DNA from: an uncultured Atopobium sp.
Lineage (GTDB): Bacteria > Actinomycetota > Coriobacteriia > Coriobacteriales > Atopobiaceae
Assembly (NCBI GenBank): GCA_938036925.1
Contig: CALHVU010000014.1
Location: 1 to 64,000, forward strand
Direction of reading: 5' to 3'
Length of the DNA: 64,000 nt
The first letter of the stretch is position 1; every line of letters starts with the position of its first letter. This document shows positions 8,834 to 17,743 of this stretch, one piece after another. The notes under the pieces were generated by a model that was not told where the DNA came from, ran no database searches, and was given only the letters and a program-made list of their open reading frames with translations. Position numbers and translations under genes: made by a program.

Positions 8834-9601
8834 ATGTTGATGTATTCACCGCAAGAGATGATGGCTATGACGTACGATTCAGACGAATATCTTGAGTTTA
8901 TAAAGGCTCGTAGAGCTCAGATTGAGTCACTTGTGGCGGATGCTGCAAAAAAGTCCGGCAGAAGCGCCTCTGAGATTGAAATTGTGGCTGTCTCCAAAAC
9001 TGTTCCTGTTGAGGCCGTTCTTGCAGCTTATAAGGCTGGCTATAGGGTTTTTGGCGAGAATCGCCCGCAAGAGCTGACACATAAACTGACGTGTTTATCT
9101 GAAACTCCTTTTGCGTCTGAGATATCTTTTGACATGATTGGTAATCTTCAGAAGAACAAGATTAACCAGGTAGTTGGTAAGGTTCGCTACATTCATTCAA
9201 TTTCTTCCGAACATCTTGCAGAGGCGGTTTCAAAGCGTGCTGAGGTGAAGGGTACTGAGGAGTCTGTTCTACTTGAGGTAAACGTCTCCGCTGAAGCCTC
9301 AAAATCGGGTTTCTCGCCAGAAGAAGTGTCTGAGTCTATTCAAAAGATTGTTGAGCTTCCGCACATTTCTGTTGTGGGTCTGATGACTATGGCACCAAAA
9401 GATGATCCAGAGCGCGCCAAGAGAACATTCTCAGGACTTCGAGAATTACGTGATCGCTTGAGCCAACAAGTTGGTTTGAAGTTAGATGTTCTTTCTTGTG
9501 GCATGAGTGATGACTTTACGTATGCCATTGAAGAGGGTTCTACTACTATTCGCCTGGGTCGAGTATTGTTTGACCCAGCCTATACGTTGAGTGGGCACTA
9601 A
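8834..9601 (+). CDS. YggS/PLPBP-family pyridoxal-phosphate homeostasis protein
   Basis: A single-domain PLP-binding TIM-barrel protein (~255 residues) related to YggS/YlmE/PROSC, which buffers cellular PLP rather than acting as a classical enzyme. The PLP lysine is in VAVSKTVPVEA near residues 51-61. GYRVFGENRPQEL, FDMIGNLQKNKI and the phosphate-binding end LSCGMSDDFTYAIEEGSTTIRLGR are family hallmarks. The start is uncertain: ATG codons occur at 8834, 8840, 8858 and 8867, and none has a strong ribosome site. Position in front of sepF is conserved (ylmE-sepF). Confidence 0.88.
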   Translation: MLMYSPQEMMAMTYDSDEYLEFIKARRAQIESLVADAAKKSGRSASEIEIVAVSKTVPVEAVLAAYKAGYRVFGENRPQELTHKLTCLSETPFASEISFDMIGNLQKNKINQVVGKVRYIHSISSEHLAEAVSKRAEVKGTEESVLLEVNVSAEASKSGFSPEEVSESIQKIVELPHISVVGLMTMAPKDDPERAKRTFSGLRELRDRLSQQVGLKLDVLSCGMSDDFTYAIEEGSTTIRLGRVLFDPAYTLSGH

Positions 9602-9662
9602 AATAGTTGCAAGTTTTTGATACAGTAGTAAGAAGTTACGTGCGTTACAGAAAGGCACAATG

Positions 9663-10343
9663 ATGAGCATTCTTGATACGCTAAGAGCAAAGCTTCGTGG
9701 TGGTCAGGACGATGAGTACTACGACGATGAGTATTACGGCGATGAGGGCTATGACGAGGTAGACGAAGCTTCTCCTCGTTCGTACGATGATCGTGCACAG
9801 CAAGGCTCTTCCAACAGACTACTGGGCAATCCATCCAGACCAGAGGCAGAAAGCGTTTCTGTTTACACGCGCTCTGGAAAGCCAATTAGCACCAATCCAG
9901 CTGCTTCTTATAATCCTCAGCAGGATATGCGCTCCCGTGCTTCTGCGTATGCATCTCGTCAGGAGCCTTCTGGATACACTCCTTCTTACGAGCATGCCGT
10001 GAGCCCAAATCTGCCAACTCCTGGTGATATTGGTCTTCGTCCTGTGAGCCGTACAAGCTATTCCGGACAGCTGCCACCATACGTTCTTCGTCCTGTTTCT
10101 TATGACGATGTTCAGTCGGTAGTTCGCCGTGTTCGTACTGGTCAGCCAGTTGTCCTTATCTTTAAGAACACCAACATTGAGGTTGCCAAGAGAATTTTGG
10201 ACTTCAGTTTTGGTCTTTCTTATGGACTTGACGGAGCTGTTGAAGAAGTTGCTGACCGCGTTTTTGTTGTACTTCCTCATGGTGTCTCTTTGACGCAGGC
10301 TGATCTTGATAAGCTTGCTGATGAGGGCGAGATTACCAGGTAA
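9663..10343 (+). CDS. sepF: Cell-division protein SepF
   Basis: SepF bundles FtsZ filaments and anchors them to the membrane; in Actinobacteria it replaces the missing FtsA. The 226-residue protein starts with an amphipathic membrane-targeting helix (SILDTLRAKLRG), followed by an unusually acidic and Tyr-rich stretch (residues ~14-40) and a Pro/Ser linker. The SepF core near 140-226 contains VRTGQPVVLIFKNTN and AKRILDFSFGLSYGLDG. ATG codons at 9660 and 9663 are both possible; the AAAGG at 9651-9655 fits the second better. Confidence 0.9.
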   Translation: MSILDTLRAKLRGGQDDEYYDDEYYGDEGYDEVDEASPRSYDDRAQQGSSNRLLGNPSRPEAESVSVYTRSGKPISTNPAASYNPQQDMRSRASAYASRQEPSGYTPSYEHAVSPNLPTPGDIGLRPVSRTSYSGQLPPYVLRPVSYDDVQSVVRRVRTGQPVVLIFKNTNIEVAKRILDFSFGLSYGLDGAVEEVADRVFVVLPHGVSLTQADLDKLADEGEITR

Positions 10344-10355
10344 CTGGAGGTTTTT

Positions 10356-10634
10356 GTGTTTTCGTATTATGTTTTGAACGCGCTCTATACTTTGTTGAGG
10401 ATTTACAGCTTCTGCATTGTGGTATGGTGCCTGTCCTCTTGGATTACCGTTTCAAATGATTCGGTTAAAAACATTCTCGAGGCAATTGGCAAAATTGTTG
10501 AGCCATACCTCAGTGTGTTTAGGAACGTAATTCCTCCAATTTCTGGCGTTGACCTCTCACCGATTGTTGCACTTTTTGTGCTTAATCTTGTGGGACGTTT
10601 TGCCATTTCAACGCTGGGCTTTATACTAATATAA
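10356..10634 (+). CDS. YggT-family membrane protein
   Basis: A 92-residue protein with two membrane helices (residues ~5-25 and ~68-90) and the family motif PYLSVFRNVIPPISGVDLSPIVAL between them. YggT/YlmG proteins lie beside sepF in many Gram-positives and are linked to division or membrane organisation, without an established mechanism. GTG start at 10356 with GGAGG at 10346-10350. Confidence 0.85.
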   Translation: MFSYYVLNALYTLLRIYSFCIVVWCLSSWITVSNDSVKNILEAIGKIVEPYLSVFRNVIPPISGVDLSPIVALFVLNLVGRFAISTLGFILI

Positions 10635-10713
10635 GAAACTAGTTTGTCTTTGAATACAAACTGAGTAGTTATGATGTGTGGTACGTCTACTCGCAGACTG
10701 AAAGGGAACAAAG

Positions 10714-11349
10714 ATGGCAATCACACCAGCAGACATCGAGCAGCAGACATTCTCTCCTGCTGAGACCGGCTACAATCCAGAGGAAGTTGATGCATTTCTT
10801 GAGCAGCTCTCTTCTGAGGTTGATGCAATGCTTCAAAAGATCGCTGACCTTAAGGGCCGTCTGACCAGCACTGAGCAGCAGCTTGCTGCAGCACAGGCAC
10901 AGGTTGCAAACCTTGAGGAGAATGCAAGCGTTCCTTCTGTTGAGGAGACAAACGCTGCAGCTATTGCTGCATCTGAGCACCAGATTTCTCAGGTCCTCAT
11001 TGTTGCTCAGCAGAGCGCAGATAAGCTTGTTGCAGACGCTCGTGCAAACGCAGAGCGCATTCGCAACGAGGCAGACCAGAAGGCTCGTGAGGTTATCCGT
11101 CAGGCTCTTGCAGAGAAGCAGACTGAGCTTGATGAGATTGATCGCCTCAAGCAGTCCCGTGAGGACTTCCGCGCTGAGTACCGTAAGCTCCTCCAGCACT
11201 TCCTGGATGACGCAGACTCTGTCTTCCCAGAGACTGTTCTTACCAACAATGCTCCAACTGGTTCCCAGAATGCTGCTCAGCCTGCAGCTCAGCAGACTCA
11301 GATTTCTGCACCTGCACCTGCAGCTGGTGACTTCAACGACCTTGACTAA
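10714..11349 (+). CDS. divIVA: DivIVA-domain protein
   Basis: A coiled-coil pole- and septum-localising scaffold of 211 residues (Wag31-like in Actinobacteria). The N-terminal membrane-binding domain reads ADIEQQTFSPAETGYNPEEV and VDAFLEQL near residues 4-31. Long Ala/Gln/Glu-rich coiled coils follow (~32-75 and ~85-165), then a Gln/Ala/Pro-rich tail. It ends the division cluster before a strong terminator. In Actinobacteria DivIVA directs polar growth; its role in a coccoid coriobacterium is inferred. Confidence 0.9.
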   Translation: MAITPADIEQQTFSPAETGYNPEEVDAFLEQLSSEVDAMLQKIADLKGRLTSTEQQLAAAQAQVANLEENASVPSVEETNAAAIAASEHQISQVLIVAQQSADKLVADARANAERIRNEADQKAREVIRQALAEKQTELDEIDRLKQSREDFRAEYRKLLQHFLDDADSVFPETVLTNNAPTGSQNAAQPAAQQTQISAPAPAAGDFNDLD

Positions 11350-11377
11350 GTCTTAGGTCATTACCTTTGTACTGATA

Positions 11378-11406
11378 AGCGCTCAGCCCTGCTGGGCGCT
11401 TTTTTG
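11378..11406 (+). terminator. Intrinsic terminator after divIVA
   Basis: AGCGCTCAGC (11378-11387) pairs with GCTGGGCGCT (11391-11400), followed by a T6 run. It closes the ftsZ-to-divIVA run and separates it from the converging DUF4130 gene. Confidence 0.88.
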
Positions 11407-11430
11407 TATCAGTCATCTTAAGCGGCAGCT

Positions 11431-12483
11431 TTATAACCCAGAAGTAAGCTCTTTGTAGAATGTTTGCTTTTGTTCTATATGATGCACATCCTTTCTGTTT
11501 TCTCGCCCCTGATAGCGAGCAGGTACGCCTTGGCTACGCGCAGCTTCTGCATTTGTGCTTGCAGTGAGTTCGGTTAGTCCCTGCCACACACGCTTAGGCA
11601 TCCAATGAGCACGTAGGTCATATCCTCTTTCTGCTGGTCCACGACCCTCTAGACCAACTCCCTCATAGAAGCGCCTCCACATGGCTTGCACGTATTTCTC
11701 ATCAGTCGCAAGGTCTGTTCTAGAGAGCAGATCTTCCAAAGAGGCATCGTCCAGCTGAATTGTTCCAAAGGTCTTCATTTCTGGTGCATAAAAACTGACT
11801 ATATGATGAGCTGGATCAACAATAAAAAACCGCTCTGTACTCATCCGTTTGACAAAGTAATTGCAAGTTAGTGGCACTACGTTTGCATTAGGTTGAAATA
11901 CAGACATAAAAGAGCCATCTGACATGCGAGAAAACCGCACAAATTGCCGCGTATGCTCTCGTTCAGTTTCTACCTGCCTAGCCAGGGCATTAAACTCTGC
12001 CACGGTTGGGTCTGCAATATCTTCAAGGGCTCCTACACCATAGGAGAATGCAAGACGAATGTATCGATGCACAATCTCCGGCATGGCGTATGCATCTGAA
12101 GCGCATGCCAGAACAATGCGACGTGTTATTTCTCTTGTGCCTACTTTCTTCTCTAGCCCAGTTAGAACTCGTTTAGCCAAGGCTACTACTGAGTCATCAG
12201 AAGGGTCTGGTCCACAGAGAACATGCTCCCCAAGGCTAGGCTGACAAAAGTTTTCTCTAACAAGACGTACGTGTGCCGGGTTAGCATGTGAGAGATAAGT
12301 GAGCCCTACAGCCCCTACAACGCCTTCTAAGCTTGGATTACAGGAGATAACAACCTTCTGAGGCTTGGAGAGTCTTGTAAGCCTTTGAACAAGCGAGACA
12401 AGCTCTACGCTCTGATTAGAAGAGCCTGAGTTGAGAGGACTCAATACGGCGTCTTGTTTTGTTGTACGAACTTGCTTTGGCAT
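11431..12483 (-). CDS. DUF4130 protein (TIGR03915-type putative DNA-metabolism protein)
   Basis: A protein of ~350 residues that I recognise as the DUF4130 family always paired with the next radical SAM gene. The N-terminal part has PQKVVISCNPSLEGVVGAVG. The middle contains REHTRQFVRFSRMSDGSF and a segment ending HWMPKRVWQGL. No catalytic residues are established for this family. It overlaps its partner by 68 bases, so the two are translationally coupled. ATG 12483 is used; TTG 12489, closer to GAGGG, is an alternative. Function unknown; DNA modification or repair is the family label, not evidence. Confidence 0.72.
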   Translation of the reverse strand: MPKQVRTTKQDAVLSPLNSGSSNQSVELVSLVQRLTRLSKPQKVVISCNPSLEGVVGAVGLTYLSHANPAHVRLVRENFCQPSLGEHVLCGPDPSDDSVVALAKRVLTGLEKKVGTREITRRIVLACASDAYAMPEIVHRYIRLAFSYGVGALEDIADPTVAEFNALARQVETEREHTRQFVRFSRMSDGSFMSVFQPNANVVPLTCNYFVKRMSTERFFIVDPAHHIVSFYAPEMKTFGTIQLDDASLEDLLSRTDLATDEKYVQAMWRRFYEGVGLEGRGPAERGYDLRAHWMPKRVWQGLTELTASTNAEAARSQGVPARYQGRENRKDVHHIEQKQTFYKELTSGL

Positions 12484-13825
12484 CAGCAATTACCCTCTGT
12501 TTAATCAGTTCTTGGTCAAGTGGAGCTGAGGCATCCCTTACGCCACAGCAGGTGAGAAAGTGATGAGATCGTTTGAGCTGTATTCCCAGCCGTTTAAGAT
12601 CATCAAAGGTGAGGCGAGATCGTCTTCTTGCAGCAATAATTCTTCGTGCGCCGGTAGGGCCAATACCGGGCACTCGTAAAAGTATTTCTAGTGGTGCATC
12701 CATAATCTCTACAGGAAATTGATTAAGATGTGCCAGCGCCCATCCAAGCTTTGGATCAATTTCTAAATCAAGCCAAGGTGCTTCTGGAGAAACCAACTCA
12801 TCAGGAGAAAACGCATAGTAGCGCATAAGCCAATCAGCCTGGTAAAGACGGTGTTCTCTACGCAGGGGAACAGGAGTGTCCAACTCAGGAAGACGATGGT
12901 CTTCTATAACAGGAATATAGGCAGAGAAGAATACTCGTTTCAATTCAAATTGCTGATAAAGCGCTTGCGATAAGTGCAATATTTGATTGTCTGATTCCGG
13001 AGAAGCTCCAATAATAATTTGCGTTGATTGCCCGGCAGGCGAGAAGGACCTCTTGCCTGAAGACACCCTTGATGAGCGCATAAAGGTATTCTTCAAGCAG
13101 TTTGAACGAAGAGCTAAACCTTCTTTTATAATCTGCTTCTGAGTAGGAATAACAATGCCCTTAGATTTCCCAGCAGACTTCACAATGCCCGTTGATGCAT
13201 TTTTAGCTTCAAGCAATTGCCTTTCTTCAGAGACGCGTAGGCGGTGAATGAAAGACATGGGTTTAGTAACCGTTTCTGCATTTTTATGAGGGCAAAGTTT
13301 AGTAAGCGAGGCCGAGCTAGGCAACTCCAGGTTGACGGAGAGTCTATCCGCTAAACGGCCAATAGTATCAATAAGACCTGGATCTGTTCCGGGAATTACT
13401 TTTGCATGAACATAGCCGTTAAAGAGCAACTCATTCCTAAGGTAGGAGAGGCATTCAATCATGAGTTCTGTGGTGTGGTCTGGCGATCCTATAACACCTG
13501 AGGAAAGAAAGAGCCCCTCTATGTAATTTCTTTTATAGAAATCTACGGTAAGTTCTGCTAGTTCCTGTGGTGTAAAGGTAGCCCGCTTGGTTTGTGCAGA
13601 AGATCTATTGACGCAGTAAGCACAGTCATAACAACAAGCATTAGAAAGTAAAACTTTTAGCAGCGTAATGCAGCGGCCATCAGGAGCAAATGAGTGGCAA
13701 CAGCCGGCCGCTGAGGCCATTCCTACCTTTCCTACCTGCGGATCTCTGTCTACACCAGAAGAAGTGCACGCCGCGTCAAATTTGGCTGCATCTGCAAGTA
13801 TGGTGAGTTTATCAAGAGTATCCAT
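12416..13825 (-). CDS. Radical SAM protein with helix-hairpin-helix tail (TIGR03916-type)
   Basis: A 469-residue radical SAM protein. The [4Fe-4S] motif is in NACCYDCAYCVNR (CxxxCxxC) near residues 63-75, followed by SSGVIGSPDHTTELM and a TIM-barrel core. The C-terminal region holds a DNA-binding type helix-hairpin-helix, LLRVPGIGPTGARRIIAARR near 390-410, with a CC pair soon after. Families of this architecture are annotated as putative DNA modification or repair enzymes; the substrate is unknown. It is coupled to the DUF4130 gene. No strong ribosome site precedes the ATG at 13825. Confidence 0.78.
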   Translation of the reverse strand: MDTLDKLTILADAAKFDAACTSSGVDRDPQVGKVGMASAAGCCHSFAPDGRCITLLKVLLSNACCYDCAYCVNRSSAQTKRATFTPQELAELTVDFYKRNYIEGLFLSSGVIGSPDHTTELMIECLSYLRNELLFNGYVHAKVIPGTDPGLIDTIGRLADRLSVNLELPSSASLTKLCPHKNAETVTKPMSFIHRLRVSEERQLLEAKNASTGIVKSAGKSKGIVIPTQKQIIKEGLALRSNCLKNTFMRSSRVSSGKRSFSPAGQSTQIIIGASPESDNQILHLSQALYQQFELKRVFFSAYIPVIEDHRLPELDTPVPLRREHRLYQADWLMRYYAFSPDELVSPEAPWLDLEIDPKLGWALAHLNQFPVEIMDAPLEILLRVPGIGPTGARRIIAARRRSRLTFDDLKRLGIQLKRSHHFLTCCGVRDASAPLDQELIKQRVIADAKASSYNKTRRRIESSQLRLF

Positions 13826-14003
13826 GGCAGCAACTTTCTACTTGAAAATAGAACGTCTGTTCGTATACTTAGACTATCACGAATGGGGAAGAAGTAAAGA
13901 AAAATCTAGAACAAATGTTTGTCATTTTAAAACCGCAGAAAGAATGTGAATGACGTGTGAAGGATGTATACTTTTCCCATCAGCAACTGCGGAAGGAATG
14001 GCC

Positions 14004-15428
14004 ATGAGCATACAGAAAAACAGCTCTTCACCATGCCTTTCTCGCCCCGTGAATTTACAAGTTCCCACGTATGCCTTGCGTGCATTAGAAGTTCTTGAAG
14101 ATGCTGGATTTGAGGCGTGGATTGTAGGCGGCTGGGTACGAGACGCTCTACGTGGTTCATTTGCTCATGATATAGACATCACAACATCGGCAACGTGGCA
14201 GCAGAGTAAAGCAGCTTTTGTGGCTGCAGACATTCCTGTGCATGAAACAGGTATTGCATATGGAACCGTTACTGCTGTTGTCGAGCAACGCCCTATTGAG
14301 GTCACAACGTATCGCTGTGACGGAGAATACTTGGACGGTCGTCGTCCTGATTCTGTGCAGTTTGTCTCTCGTATAGAGGAAGATCTTGCTCGTAGAGACT
14401 TCACTATTAATGCAATGGCATATCACCCAAAGAGGGGATTGCTTGATTTTTATGGCGGTCAAGAAGATTTATCTGCACGCGTAATTCGCGCTGTTGGGGA
14501 GCCTAAGGTTCGCTTTACAGAGGACGCTCTTCGCATGCTTCGAGCATTGCGGTTTGCATGCAGACTCTCGTTTTCAATTGAGGAGAAGACACATCAGGCA
14601 CTTACTGAGTGTGCGCCGCTACTCTCTCAGGTTGCATCTGAGCGTATTGGTTCGGAAGTGGCTCAGATTGTTGAGGCTGGCCATACTGCCCATGCTATCA
14701 AGCTGGGATTTCCTGTTCTAGCGATAGCAATTCCAGAGCTCTTACCACTTCAAAACTTTGATCAAAGAAGTCCGTATCATGCTTATGACGTGCTGGAACA
14801 TACAGCTCGAGTCTGCTCTGCAACAGAGGCTCTTACAGCAGGGTGTGCTACTCCCGCTCTTAGGTGGGCGGCGCTTCTACATGATATTGCAAAGCCAGAA
14901 ATGTTTAGCGTTGACGCAGATGGAAGAGGCCATTTTTATGGTCATCCAGAAAAAGGTGCAATCGTAGCAAAAGCCTTGCTTAAACGTTTAGCTTTATCGC
15001 AGCATTTGAGTAATGAAGTTTGTGCTCTTGTGGCATTGCATGACTATGATGTGGACGTTACAACCGCGTCGCTTAGGCATATGGTTGCCCTGTTAGCCGA
15101 GGCAAGCAAATCGGATGGCATTGCCCTTGCGTATGACCTTTTGACGTTGAAGCAGGCTGATGCCTTGGCAAAGGCAAATCCGTATCGCAGCTACGCAGTA
15201 ACGCTTGAGGCTATGAGAGAGCTCCTCTTACACGAGGCAAAACAAGAAATTGCTCAGCATCCACAAGAGTTGTGCGTTTCGGGCGCAGAAATTATGGAAG
15301 CACTTTCTCTTCAGCCAGGACCTGCTGTGGGTGTGTGTCAACGTAGGCTTTTTGAGCTTTATTTAGCAGGTCAAGTGGAGAATAGGAAAGAAGATCTTCT
15401 CGCCATTCTCTCTAAGGGTAATTGGTAA
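14004..15428 (+). CDS. cca: CCA tRNA nucleotidyltransferase with HD domain
   Basis: Adds or repairs the 3' CCA of tRNAs. 474 residues: a class II nucleotidyltransferase head with IVGGWVRDALRG near residues 40-50 and the metal-binding DID in HDIDITTSA, the RRDFTINAMAY motif near 130-140, then an HD phosphohydrolase domain (ALLHDIAKPEMF near 290-300). Several tRNA genes in this window already encode CCA, so its main role may be repair. The open frame starts at 13950, but GGAAGGA at 13991-13997 fits the ATG at 14004. Confidence 0.88.
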   Translation: MSIQKNSSSPCLSRPVNLQVPTYALRALEVLEDAGFEAWIVGGWVRDALRGSFAHDIDITTSATWQQSKAAFVAADIPVHETGIAYGTVTAVVEQRPIEVTTYRCDGEYLDGRRPDSVQFVSRIEEDLARRDFTINAMAYHPKRGLLDFYGGQEDLSARVIRAVGEPKVRFTEDALRMLRALRFACRLSFSIEEKTHQALTECAPLLSQVASERIGSEVAQIVEAGHTAHAIKLGFPVLAIAIPELLPLQNFDQRSPYHAYDVLEHTARVCSATEALTAGCATPALRWAALLHDIAKPEMFSVDADGRGHFYGHPEKGAIVAKALLKRLALSQHLSNEVCALVALHDYDVDVTTASLRHMVALLAEASKSDGIALAYDLLTLKQADALAKANPYRSYAVTLEAMRELLLHEAKQEIAQHPQELCVSGAEIMEALSLQPGPAVGVCQRRLFELYLAGQVENRKEDLLAILSKGNW

Positions 15429-15501
15429 AAATAATAAAGAGTGCCAGATTAAAACAATAAAAAAGTCAGGCCTTTGTATTTTTCTAGGTTCGGCAAAACG
15501 G

Positions 15502-15507
15502 TATAGT
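15502..15507 (+). promoter_or_regulatory. Candidate -10 box upstream of the TetR gene
   Basis: TATAGT preceded by CGG, the same core seen before metK (16399) and tRNA-Leu (44821). No convincing -35 is visible at the right spacing, so this is a weak call. Confidence 0.3.
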
Positions 15508-15571
15508 AAGCATAAAAAATTATCAGAGAGGCGTCATTTTATATGACGGATAGTGTCGTATGGGGGAGTTC

Positions 15572-16285
15572 ATGGGCGAGAAGCGCGATTATATTACGTT
15601 AGAAGTCATACATCACAATGCTTATGAACAGCAGCCTACAGAAGAACCCGAGACTCCAGCGCCTTCTAATTCTCATATTCGTGCCGAAGCTCGTACTAAG
15701 AAAAGTGCAGCTACACGTAAGCGTATTATGCACGAGACAACCAAGCTTATGCTTGCTCGTGGAAATACCAATTTCAAAATGAGTGAGATTTCTGATAGAG
15801 CTCGTCTTTCAAAAGGTGCGCTGTATTACTACTTTTCCGATAGAGAGCCCCTTTTGCAGGCAATCTTTGACGAGAGTGTTGATGAGCTTGCAAAAGATAT
15901 TGCGCATACCATTGGTAATAAGCCCGCCTCAAAAGAGACGCTTCACGCAATCATCGCTCAACTTGCTGCTCATATTTTGCCTGACTCACCTTTGGTTTTG
16001 GCTTTAATTAACAAGCTTGCAAGCTCTGAGCAGGCGCTTATTACCAACATTGAAGGACCACTTTCTCGCGTGGTTGTTCTCCTTGCTAACCAGCTAGAGA
16101 TGGGAAAATTGCAGGGATTTATTCGCCAAAGCGTTGATTCAAGACTTGCTGCCTGTTCTATTACGGGGGCATTGGTTCTCTCGGCTATTGGTCTGATGGG
16201 AGAGCGTCACGGTGCGGAGGGTTCTGATGAGCTTGCACAGAATCTGCTAGATATGACACTTGCGGGCATTGGAATAGATGAGTAA
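15572..16285 (+). CDS. TetR-family transcriptional regulator
   Basis: A regulator of ~237 residues with an N-terminal extension of ~50 residues (Glu/Pro-rich) ahead of a TetR helix-turn-helix: RKRIMHETTKLMLARGNTNFK then MSEISDRARLSKGALYYYF near residues 70-90. The C-terminal ligand and dimer domain has no recognisable specificity. It stands alone between cca and metK, so the target is not obvious; self-regulation is likely for the family. ATG 15560 is the alternative start; the GGGGAG at 15563-15568 lies between the two ATGs. Confidence 0.8.
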   Translation: MGEKRDYITLEVIHHNAYEQQPTEEPETPAPSNSHIRAEARTKKSAATRKRIMHETTKLMLARGNTNFKMSEISDRARLSKGALYYYFSDREPLLQAIFDESVDELAKDIAHTIGNKPASKETLHAIIAQLAAHILPDSPLVLALINKLASSEQALITNIEGPLSRVVVLLANQLEMGKLQGFIRQSVDSRLAACSITGALVLSAIGLMGERHGAEGSDELAQNLLDMTLAGIGIDE

Positions 16286-16328
16286 TCATACGTATTTTTG
16301 CATAATTCCAGGTTAACTATGCTATTTA

Positions 16329-16355
16329 AAGAGCGCCCTTGTGGTGCTCTTTTTT
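16329..16355 (+). terminator. Intrinsic terminator after the TetR gene
   Basis: AGAGCGCC (16330-16337) pairs with GGTGCTCT (16343-16350), followed by a T-run. It separates the regulator from metK. Confidence 0.8.
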
Positions 16356-16398
16356 CAAATTTTCTTGACTGATCCTGCTCAAAAGTGTCTTTGGTGGG

Positions 16399-16404
16399 TA
16401 TAGT
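16399..16404 (+). promoter_or_regulatory. Candidate metK -10 box
   Basis: TATAGT preceded by GGG, 72 bases before the metK start; a clear -35 is not seen. No SAM-riboswitch-like structure was found in this leader. Confidence 0.35.
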
Positions 16405-16475
16405 AAGAGTAGTTGCGCGTAGAAGAACGCAAACATTCTGCATAAGCAGAGAAGCCATGCGTGAAAGGACAGTTC

Positions 16476-17738
16476 ATGGCACACAAAAACCATTTGTTTA
16501 CCTCAGAAAGTGTTACTGAGGGACATCCAGACAAGGTTTGCGATCAGATTTCTGACGCAATTCTTGATGCAATCCTGGCAAAAGAGGCGGAGCTTGAAGA
16601 GCGTGGGTACGTTTCTCCAAGTGGTGTTCCTGCTTGCTTGGACAACGTTCGTTGTGCATGTGAGACTTTTGCTACTACAGGAACTATTGTGGTAGCAGGA
16701 GAGATCCGCACTCAATCCTACGTTGATGTCCAGGAGATTGTTCGTAATACTCTCAGAAATATTGGCTACGACCGCGCTAAGTATGGTTTTGACTGCGAGA
16801 CCTGCGGCGTTTTAAGCCTCATTCACGAACAAAGCCCCGATATTGCTCAGGGCGTTGATCAGTCCTATGACACGCAGGCAGGACGTACTACCGATCCGCT
16901 TGATCTTATCGGCGCAGGCGATCAGGGTATGATGTTTGGCTTTGCCTCTGATGAAACTGATGTTCTTATGCCAATGCCAGCTTACCTGGCTCAGCGTCTG
17001 GCTCAGCGCCTTTCAGAGGTACGTAAGTCTGGCGAGGTTGAGTACTTGCGTCCAGATGGTAAGACTCAGGTTACCGTTCGTTATGAGGACGAGAAACCCG
17101 TTGAGGTCACCGCTATTGTTGTTTCCACGCAGCACGCTCCAGAGATTGAGGACATGTCCGTTATCAAGCAGGACATGATTGACCACGTTATTGCTCCTGT
17201 TATGAGCGAGGTCAACATTGCTTGGGATAACGCTGACATTTACGTTAATCCAACTGGTCGCTTTGTTGTTGGCGGACCTATGGGAGACACAGGTCTTACC
17301 GGTAGAAAGATTATTGTTGATACCTATGGCGGTATGGGCCGTCATGGTGGCGGCGCTTTCTCTGGAAAGGATTGCACCAAGGTTGACCGTTCAGCAGCAT
17401 ATGCAGCGCGCTGGGTTGCCAAAAACGTCGTAGCAGCAGGCCTTGCAAAGAAGTGTGAAGTTCAGCTTGCCTACGCCATTGGTGTTTCTCATCCACTGTC
17501 TATCATGGTTGATACCTTTGGCACTGGTATTGTTGATGATGCTGTTATTGAGCAGGCTATCGAGAAGGTCTTTGATCTTCGTCCTGGTGCCATTATCAGA
17601 GATCTTAAGCTGCGCCGTCCTATCTTCTCTAAGACAGCGGCATACGGACACTTTGGCCGCAAAGACCCAGACTTCACATGGGAAGCAACTGATCGTGTTC
17701 AGGAGCTTAAGGATGCAGTTTCTGCAATTCAGGCATAA
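16476..17738 (+). CDS. metK: S-adenosylmethionine synthase
   Basis: Makes SAM from methionine and ATP. 420 residues with all hallmarks: SVTEGHPDKVCDQISDAI near residues 10-27, GAGDQGMMFG near 148-157, VGGPMGDTGLTGRKI near 265-280, and the P-loop-like GGGAFSGKDCTKVDRSA near 298-314. GTG 16461 extends the frame, but GAAAGGA at 16463-16469 marks the ATG at 16476. It is monocistronic, facing a converging membrane-protein gene six bases after its stop. SAM supply matters for the two radical SAM genes in the window. Confidence 0.96.
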   Translation: MAHKNHLFTSESVTEGHPDKVCDQISDAILDAILAKEAELEERGYVSPSGVPACLDNVRCACETFATTGTIVVAGEIRTQSYVDVQEIVRNTLRNIGYDRAKYGFDCETCGVLSLIHEQSPDIAQGVDQSYDTQAGRTTDPLDLIGAGDQGMMFGFASDETDVLMPMPAYLAQRLAQRLSEVRKSGEVEYLRPDGKTQVTVRYEDEKPVEVTAIVVSTQHAPEIEDMSVIKQDMIDHVIAPVMSEVNIAWDNADIYVNPTGRFVVGGPMGDTGLTGRKIIVDTYGGMGRHGGGAFSGKDCTKVDRSAAYAARWVAKNVVAAGLAKKCEVQLAYAIGVSHPLSIMVDTFGTGIVDDAVIEQAIEKVFDLRPGAIIRDLKLRRPIFSKTAAYGHFGRKDPDFTWEATDRVQELKDAVSAIQA

Positions 17739-17743
17739 CGTTC

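Noticed and set aside
9311..9325. The octamer as a consequence of the peptide FSP or GEK
   Set aside because: Some copies do encode FSP (9311, 35617) or GEK/GEN, but others are in different phases (for example 445, 15397, 36972) or non-coding, so codon use alone does not explain it.
6814..11349. Missing ftsA as a deletion
   Set aside because: Absence of ftsA with sepF present is normal for Actinobacteria and not an anomaly.
16286..16475. SAM riboswitch before metK
   Set aside because: No conserved SAM-aptamer blocks; the only structure is the terminator of the TetR gene.
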